This document shows, piece by piece, positions 1 through 8,793 of a stretch of 64,000 nucleotides of DNA. The position numbers were made by a program, and so were the translations under genes. The notes beneath the pieces were generated by a model. It did not search any database, was not told the DNA's origin, and was given only the letters and a program-made list of their open reading frames with translations. This stretch comes from Methanobacteriota archaeon (GTDB taxonomy: Archaea > Methanobacteriota > Methanobacteria > Methanobacteriales > Methanobacteriaceae): positions 124,001 through 188,000 of the forward strand of contig JAEYPF010000018.1 of the NCBI GenBank assembly GCA_023411115.1, in the 5' to 3' direction. The first letter of the stretch is position 1, and every line of letters begins with the position of its first letter.

Positions 1-123
1 AGTTACTATGATCATATTCCTAAATAGAAAATTCATCATTTCAAAAAGTTATGTTACAAAAAGAAAGTAAATACTAACATATAAAATTAAACTGTCATAA
101 AAATTAAAGAGAGGATACTTCTA

Positions 124-897
124 ATGAAAGATATGAACCAAAAAAAATCCCATGAGGATACCCAGATAGGATTATTCGCCACCTCCAAAGGCATACGTGC
201 CATAGATAGTCCTGTAAAGGCCAAAATTTTATCAATGCTTAGAGAAGGTGAATTAAGCTTTGATCAAATAGTGGCTTCATCTGGTAAGGCTAAATCCACA
301 GTATCAGTACATCTCAAAAAGCTGGTTGACGAAGGAATAATTGGTTCAAAACCTGACCCCCAGGATGCTCGGAAAAAGATATTTTTTATAAATTCGGAAT
401 ATATTGGTGAATTATCACGTGAAAAGGAGTCTGGAAACGATTTAGAAAATTATGTCTCCAGTTATGTTTTAAGCGACGGAGATCCATTTGAATTTTTCAG
501 ATTGATGTTTAAAACCATACGTGTAGCTCTAATAAATCAAGGCGTCAATATTGACCCTATACTTCATGAAGCAGGGATTAAAGTTGGAGAAGCATTATAT
601 GAGAGAGTAGCTGACCCCGAAATAAGTAAATTCCTTGGAAATATTGCCCAGTTCTGGGAAACCCATTATTTAGGTAGTGTGGAAGTTAAAAACCTTGAAC
701 CATTAACTATAAATGTCAGTGAATGCTATGAATGCAGACATTTGCCATATCTAGGGCGACCAGCATGTGCATTTGATGCAGGGATATTAAAAGCTCTTTT
801 TTCAGCTTATTATCAGGATAAACGTGCTGTTAAAGAAACAAGATGCTATGCAATGGGCGATAAGTACTGCTGTTTTGTCATAGACGAAGCAAAATGA
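124..897 (+). CDS. MsvR-family HTH/V4R redox-type transcriptional regulator (paralog)
   Basis: Transcription factor of 257 residues. Residues 25-90 form an ArsR/MarR-like winged helix, and residues 120-255 form a V4R-type domain with Cys201, Cys204, Cys215, Cys241, Cys249 and Cys250. In the MsvR family the V4R cysteines sense redox state. The layout matches the second regulator at 3241, with shared stretches such as DPFEFFRLMF and CYAxGDxYCCFVI, so the two are paralogs. The start has an upstream GAGAGG. Unlike the copy at 3241, its upstream DNA shows no CGAAC boxes. The short string CATATTCCTAAA occurs upstream of both copies. Targets are unknown; control of oxidative-stress genes is inferred from the family. 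Confidence 0.85.
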   Translation: MKDMNQKKSHEDTQIGLFATSKGIRAIDSPVKAKILSMLREGELSFDQIVASSGKAKSTVSVHLKKLVDEGIIGSKPDPQDARKKIFFINSEYIGELSREKESGNDLENYVSSYVLSDGDPFEFFRLMFKTIRVALINQGVNIDPILHEAGIKVGEALYERVADPEISKFLGNIAQFWETHYLGSVEVKNLEPLTINVSECYECRHLPYLGRPACAFDAGILKALFSAYYQDKRAVKETRCYAMGDKYCCFVIDEAK

Positions 898-956
898 ATA
901 GTTTGCCTGATATAAAATGCGTAAGGATAAAATAAAAAAAATATGGAGTAATGAAA

Positions 957-1085
957 TTATTTCATACCTGTGATTGCCTGGGCATCTAATTTTTTAATAT
1001 CCCCACTTGCAGAGTATTGGTAGAGATTAACATATGCTGGAGCTGAATCTTCACTTTTTTGAGGTATAATTACAACAAATGTCAT
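957..1085 (-). pseudogene. Possible 3' remnant of a protein-coding gene
   Basis: A minus-strand reading frame encodes 42 residues from an ATG (MTFVVIIPQKSEDSAP...). The same frame stays open upstream of that ATG for about 17 more codons, through protein-like sequence (LVFKFKIDNKCT), until it meets the hairpin cluster at 1131. There is no clear ribosome site. It reads like the C-terminal end of a larger protein cut off by the repeat cluster, but I recognise no family, and a small intact gene cannot be excluded. Confidence 0.3.
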
Positions 1086-1130
1086 AGTACATTTATTATC
1101 AATCTTAAATTTAAAAACTAGGAGGAAACT

Positions 1131-1444
1131 GGAAATAAGACCGAGGCAGAAGTCTTATTTCCAATAAGATTAAAGAGAGATAAAACTCAAACACATGGTG
1201 TTTGAGCATAAGACACGGAGGCGGTAGGTCTCATAAGTTATCTCTCATAAATATAAATGATTAGGAGAGATGAAAAAAATAGGAGGCGGTAACTCTTATT
1301 TAAGTATCTCCCTATAATCAAAGTGAATAGTTAGGAGAGAAGATGAAGCGTATGTTTATTTGAAGCATCTCTCCTAAACTATTAGGGAATTTGATGATAA
1401 ACTGAAGTATATGGTTTATTTAAAATATCTATCCAAAATTCCCT
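1131..1444. repeat. Cluster of nested inverted repeats (hairpin cluster A)
   Basis: Consecutive hairpins. An 11-bp perfect stem pairs 1131-1141 with 1152-1162. A 9-bp outer stem (GAGAGATAA/TTATCTCTC) encloses the triloop hairpin CAAACAC-atg-GTGTTTG. A long stem pairs 1326-1340 with 1368-1383. A final stem, AGGGAATTT/AAATTCCCT (1384-1392 with 1436-1444), spans the stop codon of the rubrerythrin gene. Variants of GGAGGCGGTA and TTATTTgAAgcATCTCTCC recur between units. The same CAAACAC hairpin occurs at 47575, linking this cluster to the others in the window. It lies in the 3' region of the minus-strand fpaA/rubrerythrin genes. Function unknown. Confidence 0.7.
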
Positions 1445-1835
1445 CTAACATTTTAGCGTGGCGCCCTTCATCCCTTGAACTTTCGTCAAAGAAATCATGG
1501 GCAGGGTCAATATCACATTCTTTAGCTTTTTTAGCTGCGGCTTTTTTCTCATTGTTAGCCATTGTTTCTCCATTTAACATCATTTCAATATTTTCTTTAA
1601 GTGATGATTTTATAATTCCCCCCATTTCAGCAAAATGGGCTGCATGATTAGCTTCATCCAGTGCAATCCTTGTTAGAACTTCGCCTACTTCTGGAAGCCC
1701 TTCTCTTTGGGCCTGGCGAGCCATAGCCAGGTACATTCCTACTTCCTGACATTCTCCATTAAAGTTGGCCTGAACTGCTTCTTCTATATCAGTGTTTTTA
1801 CAAATTCCTATTTCATGTTCGTTTATTATTTCCAT
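1416..1835 (-). CDS. Rubrerythrin-like diiron protein (no rubredoxin domain)
   Basis: Ferritin-like four-helix protein of 139 residues, probably a cytoplasmic peroxide scavenger. Diiron ligands fit Glu28/Glu31 and the two ExxH motifs at Glu61-His64 and Glu123-His126. The C-terminal rubredoxin domain of classical rubrerythrin is absent, so electrons must come from a separate partner. The ATG at 1835 is chosen because GGAGG lies 9 nt upstream; the TTG at 1844 abuts that motif. It sits 18 bp behind fpaA on the same strand, so the two are probably co-transcribed and form an oxygen-detoxification pair, as in Methanothermobacter. Its stop codon lies inside the last stem of hairpin cluster A. Confidence 0.85.
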   Translation of the reverse strand: MEIINEHEIGICKNTDIEEAVQANFNGECQEVGMYLAMARQAQREGLPEVGEVLTRIALDEANHAAHFAEMGGIIKSSLKENIEMMLNGETMANNEKKAAAKKAKECDIDPAHDFFDESSRDEGRHAKMLEGILDRYFK

Positions 1836-1853
1836 TTTCTTCAACCTCCTTGT

Positions 1854-3077
1854 TTAAAGTCCTTTTATCTCCTGAGCAAGTTTTTTACCTGTTTCGAAAC
1901 ACTGATCCAGTTCATCTGCATCAGGGACATAGTAAACTTCATATTGATCTTTAACATCGAATCCACAATTTTTAAGCTCTTCAGCCAGCTTTTCAGGTGT
2001 TCCACCTTTACCCCCCATGGATCCAAAGGTTACTGCAAGGCGTTTTCTACCTGTTCGGTCGAATTTAAGACCTCTGAGGTAGTATACAAGGTCCCCTACA
2101 CTTGGGAATGGTTCATCATAAATTGTTGGTGCTCCCAGAGCTATTGCTTTACTATCAAGGATATCCTTTACAATCTCGCTTCTTTCATCCTCGTGAAGGT
2201 AGTATATTTTCACATCCACTCCTTCACTCATGGCCCCATTTGCTATGGCATGGGCCATCATCTGGGTTGAATAGTGCATTGTGTCGTAAATAATTGTTAT
2301 TTTGTCTTCACATTTTCCAGTGGCCCAGTCGCTGTAGGCACCTATTACTTTCATTGGATCGGTCCATATCTGCCCGTGTGCAGGAGCTATCATTTTGATT
2401 TGTTCTAAAAGGCCTAAATCTGTGACTTCCTGGAATTTTTTAAGTACCAGTTTGGATATTGGAGTTATCAAATTGGCATAAAACTTCTTTGTAGCATCCA
2501 TAAGTACATATTCAGGTATTTCGTTATCGTAAAGTTGGGGGAAGCATAAATGCTGACCAAATGCATCGTTAGGGAATAATATGCCCTCTTCTGCATATAG
2601 TGTAAACATACTGTCAGGCCAGTGTAATAAAAATGCTTCTAAGAAAGCAAGAGTCTTTCCGCCTAAATCTAGAGCTTCACCGGTGCCGACTGTAACAAAA
2701 TTAGCATCAGAAACACCAGGGAAATGCTTTTTAAGCCCATCAACTGCAATTTCAGTACAGTATATAGGTGCTTCAGGGAATTTTTTGTGTAGTTCAGTTA
2801 GAACTCCGCTGTGATCCTTTTCAACGTGGTTTTGTACAATCACGTCGATTTTCAATTCTTTACCTTCTTTCTTGAACGCATCTTCTACACGTGCTATTAA
2901 CTCAGAAAATGTTCCAGGGTAAGAATTATCTATTAAAGCTACTTTATCTTCTCCAAATACAAGGTAAGCGTTATAACTAGTTCCATTAAGAGTATAACCG
3001 TGATAAGTTCTTAAATCCCAGTCCAGTACTCCAACCCAGTAAACTCCATCTTTTATTTTTATAGACTCTGCTTTCAT
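1854..3077 (-). CDS. fpaA: F420H2 oxidase (A-type flavoprotein FpaA/FprA)
   Basis: Diiron flavoprotein of 407 residues that reduces O2 to water with coenzyme F420H2. The N-terminal metallo-beta-lactamase domain carries the diiron signature His84-x-Glu86-x-Asp88-His89, plus later conserved stretches FPNDAFGQH and APAHGQIW. A C-terminal flavodoxin domain begins near residue 255 (IIYDTMHYSTQ), where FMN binds. Length is typical of the family. The start is preceded by GGAGG at 8 nt. It is divergent from msvR at 3241 across a 163-bp spacer, and the rubrerythrin gene follows. In Methanothermobacter the same neighbourhood is repressed by MsvR. Assignment is secure from the motifs and context. Confidence 0.93.
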   Translation of the reverse strand: MKAESIKIKDGVYWVGVLDWDLRTYHGYTLNGTSYNAYLVFGEDKVALIDNSYPGTFSELIARVEDAFKKEGKELKIDVIVQNHVEKDHSGVLTELHKKFPEAPIYCTEIAVDGLKKHFPGVSDANFVTVGTGEALDLGGKTLAFLEAFLLHWPDSMFTLYAEEGILFPNDAFGQHLCFPQLYDNEIPEYVLMDATKKFYANLITPISKLVLKKFQEVTDLGLLEQIKMIAPAHGQIWTDPMKVIGAYSDWATGKCEDKITIIYDTMHYSTQMMAHAIANGAMSEGVDVKIYYLHEDERSEIVKDILDSKAIALGAPTIYDEPFPSVGDLVYYLRGLKFDRTGRKRLAVTFGSMGGKGGTPEKLAEELKNCGFDVKDQYEVYYVPDADELDQCFETGKKLAQEIKGL

Positions 3078-3133
3078 ACTATTTTCCTCCGTTTTAATAT
3101 ATTAGTTTGGTTTTATTCTGACTGTATGGTAAT

Positions 3134-3200
3134 ATGCGAACTATCCTATATAAATTTTTCTGTTTGGTTTTTTCCGAACGTATTGATATATCCGAACTAT
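3134..3200. promoter_or_regulatory. Candidate MsvR operator region between fpaA and msvR
   Basis: The spacer between the divergent fpaA and msvR starts contains three CGAA elements, at 3137, 3175 and 3193. Two of them share CGAACTAT, and the last two are 18 bp apart. TATA-like sequences (CTATATAAAT and TTTATATATGG) lie between or beside them. MsvR proteins are known to bind repeated TTCG/CGAA-type boxes in this intergenic region in Methanothermobacter, so these are the natural candidate boxes. Assignment of individual boxes is inference. Confidence 0.6.
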
Positions 3201-3240
3201 TTATATATGGTGAAAACCATATTCCTAAACGTGATTGGTA

Positions 3241-4023
3241 ATGGCTAAAAAAACTGAAAAGAAGAATAAAACTGGTGTAAAATTATTCTCAACACCAGAA
3301 GGCATAAATGTCATAAAAAGTCCTATGAAGGCCCAAATATTATCTCTACTTGAGGAAAACGAGATGAGCTTTGACCGCATTGTGGAACACACTAACAAAT
3401 CCAAATCAACAGTTTCAGAGCACCTTCAAGCACTGGTAGATGATAAAATAATAGGTTACCGACCCGATCCAGAAGATCGCCGTAGGAAAATATTTTATAT
3501 CAAATCACAACACTTAGGAGACGTATCTCCTATAAAAGAGCTTGAAGAAGGTGCAGAAAGTTATTTTACAGGAATCTCAAATTACAAGGATCCATTTGAG
3601 TTTTTCAGGCTCATGTTTCGAACCATCAGGGTATCGCTATTAAAAGAAGGCATAAACATAGATCCTCTGTTACATCAAGCAGGCATAAAAGTTGGAGAAG
3701 CTGTCTATAAAGATTTAGAATCCTCTGATATTGATAAATTCATTAAAAACATTGCAGAATTCTGGGAAGGAAATAAATTGGGGAGGGTTAAAGTTAAAAG
3801 CCTCGATCCTCTTGTTATAAACGCTTATGATTGTTTTGAATGTGAAGACATTCCCAAAATTGGAAGATCTGCATGTGCATTTGATTCAGGGATACTAGAA
3901 GCCATTTTTTCCAGATATTTTGGCCGTGATGTTAACGCTGACGAAGTCAAATGTTATGCCAAAGGCGATGAATACTGTTGCTTTGTAATAAAAGAAAAAG
4001 AAAGCATCCCTGTGGATGAATAA
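3241..4023 (+). CDS. msvR: Redox-sensing transcriptional regulator MsvR
   Basis: Regulator of 260 residues with an N-terminal winged helix and a C-terminal V4R domain. Cysteines cluster in CFECEDIP, SACAFDSG and KCYAKGDEYCCF. Its position, divergent from fpaA, is the hallmark of MsvR, which represses both promoters and is released when its V4R cysteines are oxidised. The ATG at 3241 is preferred over an in-frame TTG 6 bases upstream because GTGAT lies at suitable spacing. The next gene, cbiL, converges only 6 bp away. A paralog lies at 124. Identification rests on domain order, cysteine pattern and neighbours. Confidence 0.88.
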   Translation: MAKKTEKKNKTGVKLFSTPEGINVIKSPMKAQILSLLEENEMSFDRIVEHTNKSKSTVSEHLQALVDDKIIGYRPDPEDRRRKIFYIKSQHLGDVSPIKELEEGAESYFTGISNYKDPFEFFRLMFRTIRVSLLKEGINIDPLLHQAGIKVGEAVYKDLESSDIDKFIKNIAEFWEGNKLGRVKVKSLDPLVINAYDCFECEDIPKIGRSACAFDSGILEAIFSRYFGRDVNADEVKCYAKGDEYCCFVIKEKESIPVDE

Positions 4024-4029
4024 ATAAGC

Positions 4030-4731
4030 TTATTCTTTATTTTTAAATTTAACAATGGTAGTGGATAGATATTTCTTATCCTCTACAAACCCATTGAATA
4101 TCTTTTCATCCTTCATGCTGCAGTTCTGAACAGATATTATCTCTTTCTCCCTATTGTCTTTATTTACAATATCTGCCAGGAGATTAGAATGTCTCGATGT
4201 CTTCATTATAACAAAAGTATCCCCATACTCCATAATTTGAGATAATCTTTCATCTACTTTTGGCACTATAACAATGATTTCATCTCTTTCTGCTAACTGG
4301 ATTTTTGCAGCTGCTGCACATCCTGTAAATGAAGTAATGCCTGGAATTATCATTGTTTCAAAACTAAGACCTTCAATTATCTTGAATACGTAAGAAAAAG
4401 TACTGTAAACAGAAGGATCTCCAAGAGTTATAAATGCAACATCAAGTCCATTATTCAATTTTTCAGCTATAAGTTGTGCTGCATCATCCCAGTACTTTTG
4501 AAGTGCCTTTTTATCTTCAATCATTGGGAAAAGCGGTTCTAAAGTTTCACAATCGTTTTTACGATCTTTTAAAATAGGTTTAATAATTGATAATGCCACG
4601 CTTGGCTTTGAATCTGAAGATTTAGGTGCACAGATTATATCAACATTATTCAGCACATTTACAGCTTTTACTGTTAAGAGATCAGGGTCACCAGGCCCCA
4701 CACCTATACCTATGAATTTGCCTTTTTTCAT
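4030..4731 (-). CDS. cbiL: Cobalt-factor II (precorrin-2) C20-methyltransferase CbiL
   Basis: SAM-dependent methyltransferase of 233 residues for C20 of the corrin ring in the anaerobic B12 pathway. The tetrapyrrole-methylase fold is visible from the N-terminal GIGVGPGDPDLLTVKA, the central TLGDPSVYSTF and the IPGITSFTGCAAAA segment that binds SAM. Start ATG has GAGG 7 nt upstream. It stands alone, converging on msvR with 6 bp between stop codons. Other cobamide genes in the window (cbiH, cbiG, cbiB, cbiM) are also scattered rather than in one operon. Confidence 0.9.
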   Translation of the reverse strand: MKKGKFIGIGVGPGDPDLLTVKAVNVLNNVDIICAPKSSDSKPSVALSIIKPILKDRKNDCETLEPLFPMIEDKKALQKYWDDAAQLIAEKLNNGLDVAFITLGDPSVYSTFSYVFKIIEGLSFETMIIPGITSFTGCAAAAKIQLAERDEIIVIVPKVDERLSQIMEYGDTFVIMKTSRHSNLLADIVNKDNREKEIISVQNCSMKDEKIFNGFVEDKKYLSTTIVKFKNKE

Positions 4732-4866
4732 GAATTTACCTCAAATATGATCTTTTTATATTTTTAAATGTTAGCTTTAAGGATTAAAATAAGATTAACC
4801 AATAAATTGACTTATTTGAATAGAAAATTTTCACGTCTATCTATTTATAGCATTACCAAAATATAA

Positions 4867-6651
4867 ATGATTATGGATAATGGCTTTTTTTGCAGTGAAT
4901 GTAAGATGATAAAACAACGATGCATTTGCTCTACAACGAAACAAAATGAAAATAAATCTACGGGAATTTCAAGAGATCGCATATCTAAACTTAAAAATGA
5001 AAATCCACGTATAAACAGCCGAATACTGGAAAATTTTCCATTCGAAGAACCAAGGGAAGGACAACTGGGGATAATATCAAAAATTGAGAATGCCATTGAT
5101 GAAGGATTTAAATACATAATTCTTGAAGCAGGAACTGGAACTGGAAAATCGGCAATAGCAACAACACTTGCAAGGATGTATGAACCTGCTTATATTCTCA
5201 CCATGACTAAACAGCTTCAAACCCAGTATGCCAATGAATTCAGCTATCCTCTGGTTAAAGGAAGAGGTAATTTTTCATGTAAGTCTGGAGATTTAGAAAT
5301 AAGCTGTGACACTGGAATGTGTCAGACCACCCCTAGATCACAAAAATTTTCCTGCGACTTTGGAATTACAAAAAAAGAAGCTGATCAAACTCATTTTGCA
5401 TTTGAAGATGCTGGAGGGTTTCCATATTATTTCAAATCCCTTGATAAATGTAATTACTGGGAACAAAAAGCAGATGCCGTAAACAGCGATATAACGTTGA
5501 TGAATTACGACTATGCGCTCCTTGAACTTAATTACGTAAGGCATTTCGAAAAAAGAAACCTCATAGTATTCGATGAGGCCCATAACATTGAAGATAAACT
5601 CATGCGCAGATTGGAAGTTAATTTACTCAATCAGAGGCTTGAAAAAGACATTAAAAAGACTATACCCCATCAAATGTTAAATTATGAAGATCCTGAAGAG
5701 TGGATAATCTTTGTTGAGATACTGTACAATGCTTATAAAGACATTAAAACTAAAAATCTTCCCAAAAATAAAGGAGATAGAATAGTCAGCACTCGTTTCA
5801 GGTTAGGCGAACTCTTAACTAACTTAGAAGAGCATCCTCAAAACTGGGTAGTGGATCCAACCCCTGGTGGTGTATCATTTAAGCCTTTAAAAATCGATTT
5901 ATATGCACAGGATATGCTCTTTAAACATGCAGATATATCGCTCTTTATGAGCGCGACTATACTGGATCATCGATTATTCTGTAAATGGCTTGGAATTGAT
6001 TATAACGAAGCTTATTCCCTTAAAATTAAAAGTAATTTTCCGGCATCAAGCCGGCCAGTCTACATAAAGCCCGTGGGGAATATGTCCCAGAGATCTATTA
6101 AATACACAGCCCCCAAGACTCTTCCGATCCTTAAAAAGATTATAGATCATCACAAACATGAAAAAGGATTAATACATACCCATAATTACAAGTGTCAGCA
6201 GTATATAATGTCTAATTTAAAAAATACAAGATTAATGGGCCATACTCCAATAAATAGAGAGTATAAACTGCACCAGTTTGAAAAGACCGATAAACCGATG
6301 GTTTTTGTAAGCCCATCCATGAGTGAAGGTGTGGATCTTCCCTATGAAAAGTGTCAATTTCAGGTGATTTATAAAATACCATTCCCATACCTTGGAGATA
6401 AACAGATAAACAGCAGGAAAAAACAGGACCCTAAATGGTACGCATATAAAACAATTATGACTCTTATTCAGGCTTACGGGCGTGGAATGAGGGCCGAAGA
6501 TGATTTCTGTGCCACATACATTTTAGATGGAAATGTTAAAATGCTTTTTAATAACCCCCTCTACAAGGCACTTGTTCCGAGATCATTTAAAGAAGCAATA
6601 GCCCTGGAAGAAGAATGGTTAATCAGTGATGAGCTTGAAAATAAGCTTTAA
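4867..6651 (+). CDS. DinG/XPD-like superfamily 2 DNA helicase with N-terminal zinc knuckle
   Basis: ATP-dependent helicase of 594 residues. Walker A is GTGTGKS (about 89-95) and motif II is DEAH (236-239). Motif VI is the segment QAYGRGMRAEDD near the C-terminus. Between motifs Ia and II lie Cys138, Cys147, Cys152, Cys163 and Cys195, where XPD/DinG helicases hold a [4Fe-4S] cluster. The N-terminus adds CxxC...CxC (Cys9, Cys12, Cys19, Cys21), possibly a zinc site. The likely role is DNA repair or unwinding of damaged or structured DNA. No Shine-Dalgarno is seen; a TATA-like TTTATAG sits about 20 nt upstream, so the transcript may be leaderless. A second ATG two codons in is an alternative start. 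Confidence 0.87.
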   Translation: MIMDNGFFCSECKMIKQRCICSTTKQNENKSTGISRDRISKLKNENPRINSRILENFPFEEPREGQLGIISKIENAIDEGFKYIILEAGTGTGKSAIATTLARMYEPAYILTMTKQLQTQYANEFSYPLVKGRGNFSCKSGDLEISCDTGMCQTTPRSQKFSCDFGITKKEADQTHFAFEDAGGFPYYFKSLDKCNYWEQKADAVNSDITLMNYDYALLELNYVRHFEKRNLIVFDEAHNIEDKLMRRLEVNLLNQRLEKDIKKTIPHQMLNYEDPEEWIIFVEILYNAYKDIKTKNLPKNKGDRIVSTRFRLGELLTNLEEHPQNWVVDPTPGGVSFKPLKIDLYAQDMLFKHADISLFMSATILDHRLFCKWLGIDYNEAYSLKIKSNFPASSRPVYIKPVGNMSQRSIKYTAPKTLPILKKIIDHHKHEKGLIHTHNYKCQQYIMSNLKNTRLMGHTPINREYKLHQFEKTDKPMVFVSPSMSEGVDLPYEKCQFQVIYKIPFPYLGDKQINSRKKQDPKWYAYKTIMTLIQAYGRGMRAEDDFCATYILDGNVKMLFNNPLYKALVPRSFKEAIALEEEWLISDELENKL

Positions 6652-6685
6652 TAAACAGGTTTATCTTTCAAGTTTATAACTAAAT

Positions 6686-7903
6686 TTATTTTTCATATTT
6701 AAGAACCCATAATCCCTGATTTTTATCTGTTATATAAATAAAACCCCGTCTATCAACCAGCACATCTTCAGTTTGCATTACTAATTTTCCCTCCGGCATT
6801 GGGCCATACCGCTTAGTTGGCTCAGGAGGCATGAAATATCCAACTTCAACAGGCATACGCGGATCAGCGACATTATAAACCCTTAAACCAGCGTTAAAAT
6901 GAGCCATATAAAATAATTCTCCCTGTTTTTCTACATCAGGATTATGTTGTAACAGATTAATATTATGAGGGCCTGACCAGCCGCCTTTTTCAAAAAAATC
7001 ACGATATGGCGTTCCCTGTGGTGGAAAGGGTTCTGGAAATATTGAAAGTAGCATTGGACTTGATGGATCTGAAATGTCCACAATAGAAGCGTGGTGCAAA
7101 GGCCCTTTGCCATAGGAAGTATCTTCAGAATTGACATATGCGAGCCCTTTCTCCGGCAATGGAAGTACACTATGCACACCAAATGGTAAATGAAATGGTG
7201 GACTAAAGCTCAGTTGGCCTACCTCTACTGGTTTAGATATATCACTGATATCCAGGATAATCATGCCTGCTGATCCGTAGGGCAGGTATGCCAGGTTTCC
7301 TACAACGTACGGCGGGCCATGTAATGAAACATATGGTTTAGAAGGATTCTCCCAGCCCGCTATGTGCTGTCCTGGTACCCACCAGCGCCCTGCTTCAACA
7401 GGTTGAGCTGGATTGCTAATATCAATAATCATGTAGATATTTCCATCATATCCAGGCATTCCAGCTGCTAAATGTACATATTTACCTCCGGAATAGAAAT
7501 TTCGATGTGTGCCGGTTCCTCCAGTTCGAAATTGTCCCAAACTCCTCGGATTAACAGGATCACTGATATCCCATATTAGAACTCCTTCATCATAGGGCTT
7601 GTTAGGATTCCCACCAAAATTTGGAAATATCTTCTCCAGCGCAGTGATCATGATGTTGCCAGACAACTCCATTTGCAGAGTAAATGTATTTTCAGGTCCC
7701 GGAATAAACTTGACCACGTAAGGAGTAGATGGATCTGTAACATCCACGATACTCCAGCCCGAATGCCAAAAATGACCTGTATAAAGATACCAATGGCCAT
7801 TATGCTCACGTATTGACATTTTAAAGGCAGGCCTACCATTTAAATCACTGTACCCCATAGCTTGAACCCTATTTGAATAATTTGGAGGAATATCTTCGTT
7901 CAT
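6686..7903 (-). CDS. LVIVD-repeat beta-propeller protein
   Basis: Protein of 405 residues built from repeats resembling the LVIVD motif: WSIVDVTDPSTPYVV, LIWDISDPVNPRSLG, YMIIDISNPAQPVEAG, MIILDISDISKPVEVG, ASIVDISDPSSPMLL, LRVYNVADPRMPVEVG. Such repeats fold as a beta-propeller. There is no signal peptide or membrane segment, so it is probably cytoplasmic or loosely attached, whereas many relatives are exported. Start ATG follows GAGG at 7 nt. It lies 17 bp downstream of the PEBP-like gene on the same strand, suggesting one transcript. Binding partner and function are unknown. Confidence 0.8.
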   Translation of the reverse strand: MNEDIPPNYSNRVQAMGYSDLNGRPAFKMSIREHNGHWYLYTGHFWHSGWSIVDVTDPSTPYVVKFIPGPENTFTLQMELSGNIMITALEKIFPNFGGNPNKPYDEGVLIWDISDPVNPRSLGQFRTGGTGTHRNFYSGGKYVHLAAGMPGYDGNIYMIIDISNPAQPVEAGRWWVPGQHIAGWENPSKPYVSLHGPPYVVGNLAYLPYGSAGMIILDISDISKPVEVGQLSFSPPFHLPFGVHSVLPLPEKGLAYVNSEDTSYGKGPLHHASIVDISDPSSPMLLSIFPEPFPPQGTPYRDFFEKGGWSGPHNINLLQHNPDVEKQGELFYMAHFNAGLRVYNVADPRMPVEVGYFMPPEPTKRYGPMPEGKLVMQTEDVLVDRRGFIYITDKNQGLWVLKYEK

Positions 7904-7920
7904 TTATTTACCTCGATCAG

Positions 7921-8388
7921 TTAAAGCTCGTAAATACCTACAAGTCGTGCCTGAACAGTGATATGGTCTGTAATAACCTCCAGCAACTGTTCACGAGTTA
8001 AACCTGGTTTTAAGTTAAGGGCTGTATCAAGAGCATACAGCCAGAAGTAGTAATGGTGCGGGCCATTTCCCGGAGGCGGAGCTGGTCCTCCCCAACCTTG
8101 TTCCCCATAACTTGTGGTACCTTCTGTAAAAGCCTTTTTTCCTTTACCTTCTCCAATTCCGGTAACATCTGCAGGTATACCATACACAACCCAATGCGTA
8201 AACCCATATGGAAGCGGGGCATCTGGATCATGGCATATCAATGCAAATTCCTGTGTATCTGCAGGAACATCAGTCCACTCTACTGGAGGAGAAAGATTAT
8301 CTCCATCATATACATAACGTTCTGGAATACGCTCCAGAGGTCCAAAAGCTGGGCTGTGTATTTGAAGATTTCCAAGATTCAATCCCAT
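7921..8388 (-). CDS. YbhB/YbcL family (PEBP, Raf-kinase-inhibitor-like) protein
   Basis: Small cytoplasmic protein of 155 residues from the phosphatidylethanolamine-binding protein fold. Diagnostic segments are LSPPVEWTDVP, FALICHDPDAPLPYGFTHWVVYGIP and HHYYFWLYALD, containing the Asp-Pro-Asp-Ala-Pro and His residues of the anion-binding pocket. An in-frame ATG 17 codons upstream exists, but the ATG at 8388 has AGGAGG at 6 nt and matches the usual N-terminus of the family (LQIHSPAF). It leads into the LVIVD gene. Biochemical role in archaea is not established. Confidence 0.88.
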   Translation of the reverse strand: MGLNLGNLQIHSPAFGPLERIPERYVYDGDNLSPPVEWTDVPADTQEFALICHDPDAPLPYGFTHWVVYGIPADVTGIGEGKGKKAFTEGTTSYGEQGWGGPAPPPGNGPHHYYFWLYALDTALNLKPGLTREQLLEVITDHITVQARLVGIYEL

Positions 8389-8793
8389 AATAAACCTCCT
8401 CAAATTCATTAAAATTCGATTCTTAAGATCTAAATTCAATAATGGCTCTGGTTAGTAATATGTAACTGATTTTTAATATGATCTTTGTCCAACTGATCTT
8501 AAAATAAAACGTGCTTTTCAGTAATTTATCGTCTACAACGCTTAATCTAAAACAAAATTATGTCTGTTTAAATTTAAAAATGTATGATATTTAAAATAGG
8601 CTTAAAAATAGTATTTTTGGGCATAAAGGAGGTGGAAAAGAAGTTTTTCCACCTATAAAATAAGACGAGTATGAAACATACTTACCATGTAAAAATTAAA
8701 CTTTTAAATATATAAAGTTTTCTATTAATATATATTGACCAGAAAATTTCGATAATAAATTTTCTATATTCAACTTAAACAGGGGGAATAATC
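8389..8793. other. Intergenic region with a 10-bp hairpin upstream of cysteine desulfidase
   Basis: Divergent promoter region of 405 bp. It contains a perfect stem AGGTGGAAAA/TTTTCCACCT (8630-8639 with 8645-8654, loop gaagt) that incorporates a Shine-Dalgarno-like GGAGGTG, followed by AGTATG-aaa-CATACT. A TATA-like run (AATATATAAAG) lies near 8710. No open frame longer than about 15 codons follows the GGAGGTG, so the hairpin may be a transcript leader or terminator element. No known riboswitch was recognised. Confidence 0.4.

Noticed and set aside
1707..2270. 187-codon plus-strand frame
   Set aside because: It is antisense to the rubrerythrin and fpaA genes, whose motifs are unambiguous.
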